Made by a program: the position numbers and the translations under genes. Under the pieces are notes generated by a model that worked only from the letters and a program-made list of their open reading frames with translations, searched no databases and had not been told where the DNA came from. This document shows, in pieces, positions 1-10,054 of a stretch of 64,000 nucleotides of DNA; the stretch's first letter is position 1, and each line of letters begins with the position of its first letter. This stretch comes from Brassica napus (lineage: Eukaryota > Streptophyta > Magnoliopsida > Brassicales > Brassicaceae), in assembly GCF_020379485.1 (NCBI RefSeq), contig NC_063443.1, positions 17,851,531 through 17,915,530 on the forward strand. The letters are read 5' to 3'.

Positions 1-163
1 AGTTTTAATAACAAAAACTCTCAAATAAGTGAAATGATTTTTACGTGTCTCGAAGATTATCATACCTAGAAAAATAAACAAGTTAAAAAAGAATATACAA
101 AACTTCAGTTTGACGTTTTATTATTCGCTTATTCGTCTACGTTCACATAGACAAAAATGCTTC

Positions 164-170
164 TATAAAA
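164..170 (+). promoter_or_regulatory. TATA box of the ERF115-like gene
   Basis: TATAAAA sits about 190 bases before the first in-frame ATG of the ERF gene, which would place transcription start near 195-200 and leave a 5' UTR of roughly 155 bases. The rest of 1-353 is AT-rich promoter and leader without another recognisable element. Confidence 0.45.
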
Positions 171-353
171 CCTTCAAAATTGCTCACTCCAAAACCCTAA
201 CTAGAATCTCTCTCCAACTCATCTTCGTCTTCTTTGTTTCTAATGTTCAAAGCGTACTCAATTTGAAACAATACAAAACCTGAAACCCTAAGATCTAATC
301 CAAATCCAAACCTCCTAATAAAAAAATAAGTGATTCAAGAGATTTAAAAAAAG

Positions 354-1466
354 ATGATGCCCTTTGGAGCAGGTGAATCGGATGAAAGGAAAGAAGCCGA
401 TGATGAGGAGAACATATTCCCTTTCTTATCAGCCCGATCCCAATACGACACACGTGCCATGGTCTCAGCCTTGACTCAAGTCATTGGAAACCAAAGCAGC
501 ACTCATGATAGTAATCAATATCACCCTGTAGAGTATAATCAACAAGATCCTATCCAACATGTTCCTCCTACTCAAGATCAAGGTATATAGAAAGACTATA
601 TATGTGCGCATATATCTGAATTTTCTAGCATGTTTATTGCAATTAACATCTAGCATGTTTATTGCAGTTAACATCTAGTATATGTTAGTATATGTTGATA
701 TAATTAACATGAGCCAGATGTATGGTTGACAAAAAAAATTAACATGAGGCGATCGATGGTTATATCTTTTTTTTTTGAACAATTATCGATGGATATATCT
801 TCTCTGGACGACGAGTGTATTCATCTTATTATTGCAATTTACTTGTAGTGTTGGTAATAAACATATAAATGAGAAGTCTACCAAACCTATATATGTTAGT
901 ATCTTATATATGTCGCTTGTTGATCGTATGAAGGAAACTTGAGGAAGAGGCATTATAGAGGGGTAAGGCAACGGCCATGGGGAAAATGGGCTGCCGAAAT
1001 TCGGGATCCACAAAAGGCAGCTCGAGTGTGGCTCGGGACATTTGAGACCGCTGAAGCTGCGGCCTTAGCTTATGATGAAGCAGCTCTTAAGTTCAAAGGA
1101 AGCAAAGCCAAACTCAATTTCCCTGAGAGAGCTCAGCTAGCAAGTACCACTAGTACCATTACCGGTCTACCAAACTATCACTCTTCTAATAATCAAATGT
1201 ACTACTCAAATCCGCAGACCAATCCACAAACCGTGCCATATTATAACCAATACTACTATAACCAATATCTTCAGCAAGGAGGAAACAGTAACGATGCATT
1301 AAGCTATAGTTTGGCCGGTGGGGAAACTGGAGGTTCAATGTATAATCATCAGTCGATATCTAATACAACTTCTTCATCTTCTGGTGGATCTTCAAGGCAA
1401 CAACAAGAACAAGATTACGCCAGATTTTGGCATTTTGGGGATTCTTCTCCCAGTTCAGGTTTTTGA
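354..1466 (+). CDS. ERF115: AP2/ERF transcription factor, ERF115-like
   Basis: Two exons, 354-582 and 934-1466, join in frame (intron GT at 583, AG at 932-933) to give 253 residues. The single AP2/ERF DNA-binding domain lies at about residues 80-139, with the [19 protein letters not shown] start, [16 protein letters not shown] middle and a LNFPE end, all intact. The N-terminal FPFLSARSQ...[10 protein letters not shown] segment is typical of group X ERFs (ABR1/RAP2.6/ERF114/ERF115), and the C-terminus is Gln/Ser/Tyr-rich and ends [17 protein letters not shown]. From memory this is closest to Arabidopsis ERF115 (At5g07310), a nuclear regulator of stem-cell division and wound regeneration; ERF114 is the alternative, and neighbouring genes favour ERF115. 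Two adjacent ATGs open the frame (354 and 357); the N-terminus looks several residues shorter than in Arabidopsis. The intron carries two short poly(A)-tailed insertions (see 702-799). Confidence 0.93.
702..799. repeat. Two micro-insertions flanked by direct repeats in the ERF115 intron
   Basis: The 12-bp word AATTAACATGAG occurs at 702-713 and 737-748, flanking a 23-base filler ending GGTTGACAAAAAA. Immediately after, CGATGGTTATATC (754-766) and CGATGGATATATC (787-799) flank a filler that starts with ten T and reads GTTCAAAA on the minus strand. Both look like target-site duplications around nearly complete 5' truncations of retroelements, in opposite orientations. A separate tandem duplication of a TCTAGCATGTTTATTGCA word lies just before, at about 626-676. 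Confidence 0.5.
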
Positions 1467-3625
1467 GATTCTCATAAAAGTAATAAGGGATTTCGAGCGA
1501 CTTGTTGAGAAGATCATATGTTCCTTGAGTGTTTTCTATTTTCGTTATGCATGTGTGTTGTTTCTGATCATTTTGTTTATTTCTTCTTTGAAGAATTTTC
1601 TTGGGGTTCTTTGTTAACAACCCTTGGATTTGGATTTAGTTTCATACTATAATAAATTCGCTATATACAAAAGTGCCACCCTTAATTATTGGATTAGTCT
1701 CATATAAGCACATGCATACGTACAAATTATTCACTGATTTGAATCTCAGTTCTGACGTTAATGGATATATCTATCGTGTATAAGGTAGGTGTTCAAAGCA
1801 ATATAAAATCAACGATAAAAATCTTCAGTTTACAGGATGTCATATCACATGATAAATGCTAAAAAAATTGGTTCGCTGTGAAGCCCTTGTATATATCGGA
1901 TCAGGTTATAAAGAATCACGCTTATTTTTTTCACAATACCGTCCAGTACTGTAGTTTGAATGTTCTATCGGAACTACATCTACATTGTTATCTTTTTAAA
2001 AAGATTGTTCGGGTCCCAAAAGTACTTGGGTTTTCTATCAAAACCAGTATAACACTTTTTAGTTACAATTTTTAAAGCAAAGATATATACTTGGATTTGA
2101 AGTAACAGGTATGAAAACTTGACCAAAACAGATTCGCTAAGGGTTTGTTCAACTCCTTGAATTTGTCAATCCAAAGAGGCTGATTCGTCTTGACCCATGT
2201 TTTCATATATTTTTACTAATTTCTAATTTTTTCGTTTCAAAATAAATGATGTTTTGAAGAGTTTTTGATATTTCATATACATAATATATTAATTTTTTTT
2301 GTTATACATAATATATTAATTCTTTTTGTTAGCAGGTTAAACAAATTTGTATAGACTCTGCAAACCAAAATAGTAGTTTCACATCCACGTAGACAACAAA
2401 CGACAGTTAATTTCTTGCACTGTGCGTGCTAGACTGTTCGCCTTTGAATTCCACGTTTGTGGTATATAAATGAGTTATGAACTGTTGAAACTTCTCTTCA
2501 AAATAACTTGTAAAGGCTGGTTATTCTTCTAGTTCCAAAAATTTTTTTTTATAATAGTTTTAGTTTTATTGAAAAAATTGTATGGCCAACAATGTTTTAT
2601 AATTTTTTTGATGATTGCCTAAACTAATTTTGCTTATATTTTTATTGCTCATTTTTAGAAAATGCATGTCTTAATTTTTATGTTAAACATCATCTATTTT
2701 TTAAAATAGAGAAAAAAATATTTTTTTTACAACTAAAAGGGTTAAACTCGGATCTATTAAAGATACATACATAACATTTGGGTGCGAGGTGTAACTCATG
2801 AATGGAAAATTTTCTGGATATTCAAATAGACCGTAAACAATAAACTCATATCTGCGTGGCCACATGTGAAGCTAATAATTTTGCACTAGAAAGAAATCGA
2901 TCTCTGGTTTGGACCAACATAGCAACTCTTCTTCTAGTGAAAACTGGTAGACCACCACGTCATTAGAGAAAAAGTATTTCTTTCATGTTTTATTAAAATT
3001 CTAACAAACATAAATATGTGTTATTTACGGTATACGATATACAAAATTTGTAATGCAGATTCATAAAAACTGATTACAAATATGTTGAAAATAACTAATT
3101 TTAGAGGAATTATACCATTTCGAGTTAGATTCAACGAATATATGTTTCAGAAATGAAAGAAATCATATCGTTTTGAAATTCAGAGACTCATATTTCATAT
3201 CATCATGCCAATTGAAATGATGGTTACGATGATAATGAATACTTTCCGACCAACGCGTTGTCTCCTCTTTCTTTTGCCCTTTTTTCATTTACCTTTCTTT
3301 AATTTGATTTATTGTGATTCTTCATTTACATATTACCGTAAATGGTTAGTGCTTAAAACTTATTGGTGTATGAATCTCGGCCGCCGACAAAAATATGTAC
3401 TTGAAGACATTCGTGGTACTTCAAACGTTATATTATTTCTTGCATTAATATATTACCACGCGCGTGGTCACGAACGCGAAGCCGAGTCTACTCTGGTCCT
3501 AAACACGTACTACATACAACCGGTCTCTGCTGTTCCACTCCGGTAGATGACCATTGACCTCATAAAATATACTATTAAAGTAGCCACATACACTAGTAAA
3601 AATATTGTAAATAGTGTTAGAATTA

Positions 3626-3928
3626 CTGCATACCATCTCCAACTCATTTCTATTTTTTTCTAAAATAAAAAATTTCTATTATAGAACTGAATTTATTCCA
3701 TATATATATATTTATATAATAGAGTTCCTCTATTTATAAAAAAAATTATAAAAATATGTTATTTTCACTTCTAAATACAAAGATAAAAAGCATTTTTTTC
3801 TTTATATTTTCTTCTAAGATAAAAGAACTCTATTATAGAAGCATACATTGGAACAATTCCACCTCTATAATAGAGATCTTTATTTTAAAATAAAATATAA
3901 AAACATATATTGGAGATACTCTTATTAA
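3626..3928. mobile_element. MITE with CATCTCCAACTC-type termini
   Basis: The left end CCATCTCCAACTCATTTC and the right end, read on the minus strand as GAGTATCTCCAATATATG, form imperfect terminal inverted repeats around an AT-rich core with internal complementary words (TCTATTATAGAA and similar). The same termini occur in the element at 42884-43132, so this is a dispersed non-autonomous DNA transposon family. Exact ends are uncertain by several bases. Confidence 0.6.
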
Positions 3929-4011
3929 AAAATGTTTAATTTTTTCTTGGTCAAAGAGTTTTTGTATAACACCAAATGTTTGGTGCGAAATTTTCTAACT
4001 AGTAGTGGTTA

Positions 4012-4232
4012 GACTATCATTAATCCTAATCTCTTAACTGGAGTTTTTAACTTTGCCTAAGAGACGGTTCTTAGTTTTTCTTAGTTTTTAACTAAAAAAA
4101 TCTAAGTATCGTCTGTTAAATAAAAAATAATAGAGTCGTTTTTAACCAAAAATTATAAAAAAAAAAGACAAAACAAAAAGTGTCAAATCATGAGATAAGA
4201 ACTCCGACTAAAAGACTGAGGTTAATCATGTC
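4012..4232. mobile_element. PIF/Harbinger-like MITE with long inverted repeats
   Basis: The left 40 bases (GACTATCATTAATCCTAATC onward) match the reverse complement of the right end (GACATGATTAACCTCAGTC onward), including the shared inner part CTGGAGTTTTTAAC / GTCGGAGTTCTTATC. The flanks TTA and TTT would be a one-mismatch 3-bp target duplication of the PIF/Harbinger type. No coding capacity. Confidence 0.6.
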
Positions 4233-4320
4233 TTTAGTTATCTACACATAGAAACCCTATATCCTATTTTAACAAAAATATTGTAACATAATATAACAAA
4301 AATATTGTAACATAATACAA

Positions 4321-4371
4321 AGTTCACATGGCAAGTTCTTTCTCAAAAAAAAAAAAGTTCACATGGCAAGT
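4321..4371 (+). repeat. Micro-insertion with 16-bp target duplication
   Basis: AGTTCACATGGCAAGT occurs at 4321-4336 and again at 4356-4371, flanking only TCTTTCTC plus an A11 run. The filler resembles the 3' end of the 5'-truncated LINE at 42497-42854, which finishes ATTCTTTC followed by a poly(A) run. Confidence 0.55.
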
Positions 4372-5164
4372 GATCGACAATCAAACATAATACAATATTG
4401 ACAACTAATACTCAAATTCTTTGATGCGAGTCTCAGAGATATCGACCGTTGCTTACAAAACAATTCAAATTATTAAACATATGATAAAATTATATCTCTC
4501 CCGACAGTCAGAATATAAGAGAAGATCAATAACTAGAAATGTATGTTGACGTTAACGGAAATGTGGGTGGCCGCGCACGCACGCCGGTCTGGCACCGCCC
4601 TTTCAACTTTTGCGGCCTTCTAAGCTCTCACGAATCTCAACCACTTTCGTCCCTTTCCTTCATTTTCAAACTTATCGGCCCAAAGACGTATGCATGCATA
4701 CTCGATCGACTATACCAAAATGAAAATAAAAAGAGAGGTATGTATCAGTGTATATATGTATGTTTTGCTTGTTTCTTCGGTCTGGGACTCTTCAAATTGC
4801 ACCGACTGACACTCTTTGTATATACATAGAAGCCCATTACAGTTTCCCACTTATTCTGGCCCATTATTGTTTATAGATCAATTCAAATTCTTTTTAAATC
4901 CACCATGCTTCATTTTTTTTACTCCTTGATCCATTACCTATTGAAAACTTAATAACGAATAAAATGATTGGTGTATCGACTTCACGGTGTCGGTGAGGAT
5001 TGTGCGAAAATCGTTGGTGAAACCATGCACCTTGTGTTGAAAGATACACATGTAGAGAATAGTAAACCCGTTTACAGACAAGCCAAAATATTAGAGAGAT
5101 CATAATAAAGGGATGTCAAAATTGCAACTAACTTGGAAAAAAAAAGGAAAATTGATTAAAAAAA

Positions 5165-5250
5165 TCCGACCTGCCGGAATCGAACCAGCGACCTAAAGAT
5201 TTGCTGTCACAGACTACAGTCTTCCGCTCTACCAACTGAGCTAAGGTCGG
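5165..5250 (-). tRNA. tRNA-Tyr (GTA) with intron
   Basis: The minus strand folds as a complete cloverleaf. The acceptor arms CCGACCT and AGGTCGG pair, with discriminator A at 5165. The D-arm is TAGCTCAGTTGGTAGAGC, the anticodon loop is CTGTAG with GTA as anticodon, and the T-arm is CTGGTTCGATTCCGG. About 13 bases (TCTGTGACAGCAA) interrupt the anticodon loop just 3' of the anticodon, the conserved intron position of plant tRNA-Tyr genes. The stem pairs GAAGA with TCTTT. It lies alone between two protein genes. A- and B-box promoter sequences are intact within the gene. Confidence 0.95.
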
Positions 5251-5737
5251 TTATTGTTTGTTGCGCAACATAATTTTAAATAAACAAACAATGCTGATTG
5301 TCTTGATAACCAGTTTACAAACCGGAGAAGAAAACCAGCAAGCGAGTAGCTTACCAAATAATCAACCACCTAAAATTTAAAACATTATTTTCCTCTCTCT
5401 CTCTCTAATCTACCGTTGTAAATTTCTAGATCCGTCTCATGTGCTACAAGTCAAAATTTACGGTCAATTGACGTATCGGTTCGACTCCAAAACCGGGACA
5501 CGCACACGGTTTCAATTTGACTGAATCGCACGTGCCGTGTTGGGATTGCACGTGGAAGCAAAGAGATAGAGAGAGAGAGAACTGTTAACGTCGTCACTTG
5601 CGGTTAACGCCGGATTCTCCTTCACCGGCCGTCGCTTAAAGCCACAGCCTTTTATCCAAAACTCACTCACCGGAGTCAAAGTGAATACCTTTTCTTCTGG
5701 GTTTCTGTTTTGAATCTGAAAATATCGTCTTGGACGG

Positions 5738-5772
<35 letters not shown>

Positions 5773-5823
5773 AAATACGCCATACGATGAACGATCCGTA
5801 AGAACCATCATCCCAACAAAGCA
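5251..5823 (+). promoter_or_regulatory. Upstream region of the APC carrier: CT tract and TATA box
   Basis: A 28-base CT dinucleotide run (5741-5768) sits immediately before TATAAATA (5770-5777), about 50 bases ahead of the first carrier ATG at 5824. A second GA-rich run lies at about 5563-5580. CT/GA tracts are known plant GAGA-type (BPC) binding sequence; a function here is inference. Confidence 0.45.
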
Positions 5824-5893
5824 ATGAAGAAGCCTGCATCCGTTACGATGGAGCACGTTCTCTTAGCCTTACGAGAGAGCAGACGAGAGAGAG

Positions 5894-8319
5894 ATGAGGA
5901 TCCGCAGCTTATTCGATTTCTTTGACAACTCCACTCTAGGCTTCTTAGACTACGCCCAGATCGAAAAGGGTCTCGCTTCCCTCCAGATCCCTCCCGAGTA
6001 CAAGTACGCAAGAGACCTCTTCAGAGTCTGCGACGCCAACAGAGACGGCCGCGTCGATTACCACGAGTTCCGCCGCTACATCGACGCCAAGGAGCTCGAG
6101 CTCTACCGAATCTTCCAAGCCATCGACGTCGCTCACCACGGCTGCATTTTCCCCGAGGAGCTCTGGGAGGCCCTCGTCAAAGCCGGTACGTCAATAAAGT
6201 TCCAACCTTTATGGTATATATCGATGTCATGTCACGTAAAGTTCCAACCTTTATGGTATATATGGATGTCATATATCATAAAGTTCCATATGGATGTCAT
6301 GTCACGTAAAGTTCCAACCTTTATGGTATTTAGAGCATCCACAACCATAAATCCTTAAAAACAAATCCTTAACACCAACTTTTAGAATATTTTATTTTTT
6401 TTCTTTTTTTTTCATTTGAATTTAAAAATAAAATAAAAAAATAAAAAAATTGGCCAATCGCGGGTTCCCACGCGGCGGTGGAGCCCGTGCACAGTGAAGA
6501 GGCTGTCAGAAAAGAAATCCTTAAATTGGGACTTCAAGAGACAATTGTAGCACAAATTCTTAAATATTTGGGCCCTACATATTATTATAATAATTTATTG
6601 TTAATAATTTATTGTTAAGGAGCTGTGGTTGTGGGTGCTCTTATGGATGTCATGTCACGTAAAGTTCAAATTATACTAAGGCCCGTCTCAAATTATACTA
6701 AGGCCTTGTTCAAAAAAAAAATTAACTATATATATAACAATGTAATAAAATAATTTTAAAAATTAATAATTTTATCTATATATATTTGATGTTTCTCTTT
6801 TAATTATAGATAATAAATTTAAGAATACAGTAAAAAGTTAAAATTTTAAACCAAATATATATATTTATTTTAGAAATTTTCTTAAGTATTTTTTTATTTT
6901 TAAGTTCGGTCATGTTTTACTGCTCCCTAGCACAGCTATCAGACGGCCGTGTATGTATCATAAAGTTCCATATAGATGTCATGTCACGTAAAGTTCCAAC
7001 CTTTATGGTATGTATGGATGGTCATGTCATGCAAAGTTCCAACCTTTATGATATATATGTGTGTCATGTCACATAATGTTCCAACCTTTATGGTATATAT
7101 GTATGTCATGTCATGTAAAGTTTCAACATTTATTGAATAGGGATTGAGATAGATGACGAGGAGCTCGCGCGCTTCGTGGAGCATGTTGATAAGGACAACA
7201 ACGGAACGATAACGTTCGAGGAGTGGAGGGACTTTCTTTTGTTATACCCTCACGAAGCCACCATCGAGAACATATACCATCACTGGGAGAGAGTGTGCTT
7301 GATAGACATTGGGGAGGTAGCTGTTATCCCCGACGGTATAAGCCAACACGTCAAAAGAAGTAGATTACTTCTCGCCGGAGGATTAGCCGGAGCCGTTTCT
7401 AGAACCGCGACCGCACCGTTGGATCGGTTAAAAGTTGTTCTGCAAGTCCAGAGGGGGCACGCGGGTGTCCTCTCGACCGTTAGGAAGATATGGAGGGAAG
7501 ATAAGCTTACGGGTTTCTTCAGAGGTAATGGTTTAAACGTCATGAAGGTAGCTCCAGAGAGCGCTATTAAGTTCTGCGCTTTCGAGATGCTGAAGCCTTT
7601 GATTGGGGGAGAGGGAGGAGGGGATATTGGGACGAGCGGGAGGCTTTTGGCCGGTGGAATGGCTGGCGCGGTGGCTCAGACGGCTATCTACCTTATGGAT
7701 TTGGTGAAGACGAGGCTGCAGACATGTGGGAAGGCGCCGGAGCTGTGGAAGCTCACTAAGGATATATGGGTGAGAGAGGGGCCTAGGGCGTTTTACAAGG
7801 GTCTCTTTCCTTCGCTTCTTGGGATTGTTCCTTATGCGGGCATCGACTTAGCTGCTTATGAAACGTTAAAGGACTTGTCTAGGACGTACATTCTTCATGA
7901 CACTGGTTAGATCACATCAAACCTTTATTGTTTAATGATAATACTGAAATGGGTTCAAATTTGTGCAGAGCCTGGTCCGTTGATACAACTGAGCTGTGGG
8001 ATGACATCAGGAGCTCTTGGAGCATCGTGCGTTTACCCGTTACAGGTTGTAAGAACAAGGTAAAACAAGAGTTTTGTGTTTTTTTTTTGTTGCTTGCATG
8101 TGTTTGTAGAAACGAGTTTGATTTGTTTTTATGTTTGTTAGAATGCAAGCGGATAGTTCAGAGACGACGATGAAGCAAGAGTTTATGAATACGATGAGAG
8201 GTGAAGGTGTGAGAGGTTTCTACAGAGGACTATTACCGAATCTTCTCAAAGTGGTTCCGGCGGCTAGCATTACGTATATTGTTTATGAAGCTATGAAAAA
8301 AAATATGGCTCTTGATTAA
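5894..8319 (+). CDS. APC3: Ca2+-dependent mitochondrial ATP-Mg/Pi carrier (APC3-like)
   Basis: Four exons (5894-6185, 7141-7905, 7969-8059, 8142-8319) join in frame to 441 residues. The N-terminal half has EF-hand-like segments, two canonical: [13 protein letters not shown] and [13 protein letters not shown]. The C-terminal half is a three-repeat mitochondrial carrier with signature motifs [15 protein letters not shown] and YPLQVVRTR. In the second motif the usual Pro is Leu. The family exchanges ATP-Mg for phosphate across the inner mitochondrial membrane under Ca2+ control. The expected start is upstream: an ATG at 5824 opens [17 protein letters not shown], which matches the family N-terminus, but this frame is off by one relative to the next exon part and stops after 33 codons, apparently through loss of one GA unit near 5885-5893. 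The ATG at 5894 would still make a protein with EF-hands and carrier. Intron 1 is full of repeats. Confidence 0.88.
6186..7140. repeat. Carrier intron 1: degenerate tandem repeats plus insertions
   Basis: The intron is built from a roughly 42-bp unit (AAAGTTCCAACCTTTATGGT followed by a GATGTCATGTCACGT-like half). About three units precede a MITE and about four follow near 6960-7130. The units diverge by point changes and small gaps. Between the two blocks lie the MITE at 6333-6640 and an unidentified AT-rich insert of about 6668-6945 that contains a duplicated AAATTATACTAAGGCC word. Confidence 0.7.
6333..6640. mobile_element. PIF/Harbinger-type MITE with TTA target duplication
   Basis: The termini GAGCATCCACAACC and GGTTGTGGGTGCTC are near-perfect inverted repeats, flanked on both sides by TTA (6330-6332 and 6641-6643). 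Removing the 308-bp element and one TTA rejoins a repeat unit of the host intron (TTATGGTATT then ATGGATGTCATGTC), so the empty site can be read directly. No coding capacity. Confidence 0.85.
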
Positions 8320-8955
8320 AGCCAAATACGAAAATTTTCTCGGAGTTAGTCATTCTTTTTTGTTGTTCGCAAAAGATCTTTTTGTGGACTCTTGAGGTTT
8401 ATTTAGATTATATGTGAGATAACAGAAACAAGCCGTTACTGTGATATGTCTGCTGGTAGTTGATGTGTTCATGATCAAGACTCGTGTTCAATTGAGTAAA
8501 ATTACGGTTCTATTTTAACTTTGGTTCGGTTCGGTTCATTTTTCAATCAAATGTTAGTTTGGGCGGCTGTAAATTTGCTTCTTATCCTAACAATATTATA
8601 TTAATCTTATGTTTATTAAATCTTAAACACGTATTTAATCTTATGATTATTAAAATATTATGAAGTGAAAATCCCAACATGATAAAAGGAGTATGATGGG
8701 ACGTGGATCTTCAAGAGACTTCCACGGATTAGACTGCATGTTCTTGCATGCAGACACGTGTATTTGTAACCTTCTACATTTATCTTCTCAGCTCCACTCC
8801 AGATGTCTCTATCTTCCTTTATATTATACGATCTTAACACTCCAAGTATCATCCGAAACAAGTATACTAAACAAGAACTAAATCAAAGACGCGTCCTGGT
8901 CGTTTTCTTCAGCTTGATCTCACTTACTTAACAGATCCATCTCCGAGAACCAGCT
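8320..8955. other. Intergenic: carrier 3' end and promoter of the next gene
   Basis: AT-rich DNA between two same-strand genes. A TTTATATTATACG sequence near 8818-8830 may supply a TATA box for the gene starting at 8956. I see no other structure. Confidence 0.4.
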
Positions 8956-9555
8956 ATGGCGGTCCGATCAACAGTAAGTACTTAATACTTCTTGACATCA
9001 AATATTTGTAATGTACGCATCAAGATTTATTTGGCCTCACGGTTTGACTTTTTGACTTTTTGTCATTTGATGTTGAAGGGTACTCACTTGAAAAGCATGG
9101 TGCAAAGGCTAAGGTCTTACGCTACGGCGTCTACATCAAAATCCAAGGCCTACTCTCCAACGGCAGAGTACGGTGGTCAGAGACGAGCAGCTACTACTAC
9201 GACGGGGACAAAAGGTGATTTCACGCCAGTCTATGTCTCCATAGGGATGATTTCATTGTCGGTGTCGTTTGGACTCTACACAGCGTATCTCCACCTCCAC
9301 GAAAACCCGAGCGTACGTGTCAACAAGAAGACAAGAGAGACTGTTCCAGAGGTTGAAGATCCGGATAGAGTTATAAATGAAGCGGACAGGTTGGCTAATA
9401 GGTCGTGGTTTAGGAAACTCGCTCACGTCCAAGAGTTTGACAAACAGGATGTCATTCCTGACCCAATTAGGAAAGACCAGTTCGCTCATAAGCCTCGTGC
9501 CGTGACACTAAAGGATGTTGGCGTTGATCCAAAGATGTCGGCTGCTACTAACTGA
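8956..9555 (+). CDS. Small B12D/MLRQ-like mitochondrial membrane protein
   Basis: Exon 1 is only 18 bases (8956-8973, MAVRST); the intron GTAAGT to AAG leads to exon 2, 9079-9555, giving 164 residues. The N-terminus is rich in Arg/Ser/Thr and lacks acidic residues (LKSMVQRLRSYATASTSKSK), as in mitochondrial presequences. One hydrophobic segment follows (VYVSIGMISLSVSFGLYTAY, about residues 61-80), then NPSVRVNKKTRETVPE, which resembles the NPxVRVxKxxR motif of B12D/NADH-ubiquinone reductase MLRQ-type proteins. The remaining C-terminus is charged. By position it corresponds to the gene I recall as At5g07330, annotated there as unknown. Family assignment rests on this short motif and topology. 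Confidence 0.8.
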
Positions 9556-10054
9556 TGTGTTGTCTCCGGTCCATGAACTTAATAGTTAATTCACGTCTAA
9601 ATAAAGCGACCTACTTTCGTGGTTTCTTGTTTTGAATGGGTCTACTAATGTTTTATCCTGTTTTGCATCAATGTATTTTGTGGTACTGAACAGTATGTAA
9701 ATTACCTAATAAAATTCCTCTAGTCAGCATCATTGGATAAACATAGCACGCAAAGGAAGAAAAAATATATTAGGAAGGGTGGCCATGAGGTTCAACACAA
9801 GATAGAACATGGATTTACAAGTCTTGGAGGAGTTTTATGATTAAAACTTTAAAATAGGATACACTTGCTGTAAAAAGAAAAAAAAAACGTAAAGAGCATA
9901 GTTCAACCTTCCCATTATAGCAAGTCCGTACTTGCAAAATTTTCTTTAAAATAAATTAAAAAGGGGACAGACTAAATGGTCATTTCATTACCAAACAAAA
10001 GAAACGAATACACCACTGCGTTGTGGCTTGAAAACTCATTGGGACAGAAACAAT

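Larger units (their letters stand above)
1467..5164. other. Intergenic region with MITE relics
   Basis: AT-rich DNA after ERF115. It holds two miniature elements (3626-3928 and 4012-4232) and two short direct-repeat/poly(A) fillers: an 18-bp repeat at 2277-2294 and 2304-2321, and a 16-bp repeat at 4321-4336 and 4356-4371. A more GC-rich patch at about 4540-4700 is open in one frame but has no recognisable protein similarity. I see no supported gene. Confidence 0.6.

Noticed and set aside
3205..3546. Open frame of 113 codons upstream of the MITEs
   Set aside because: No recognisable domain, no splice context, AT-rich surroundings; chance ORF.
4539..4829. Open frame of 96 codons with a GC-richer start
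   Set aside because: No similarity, no conserved motif; possibly part of a non-coding transcript but unsupported.
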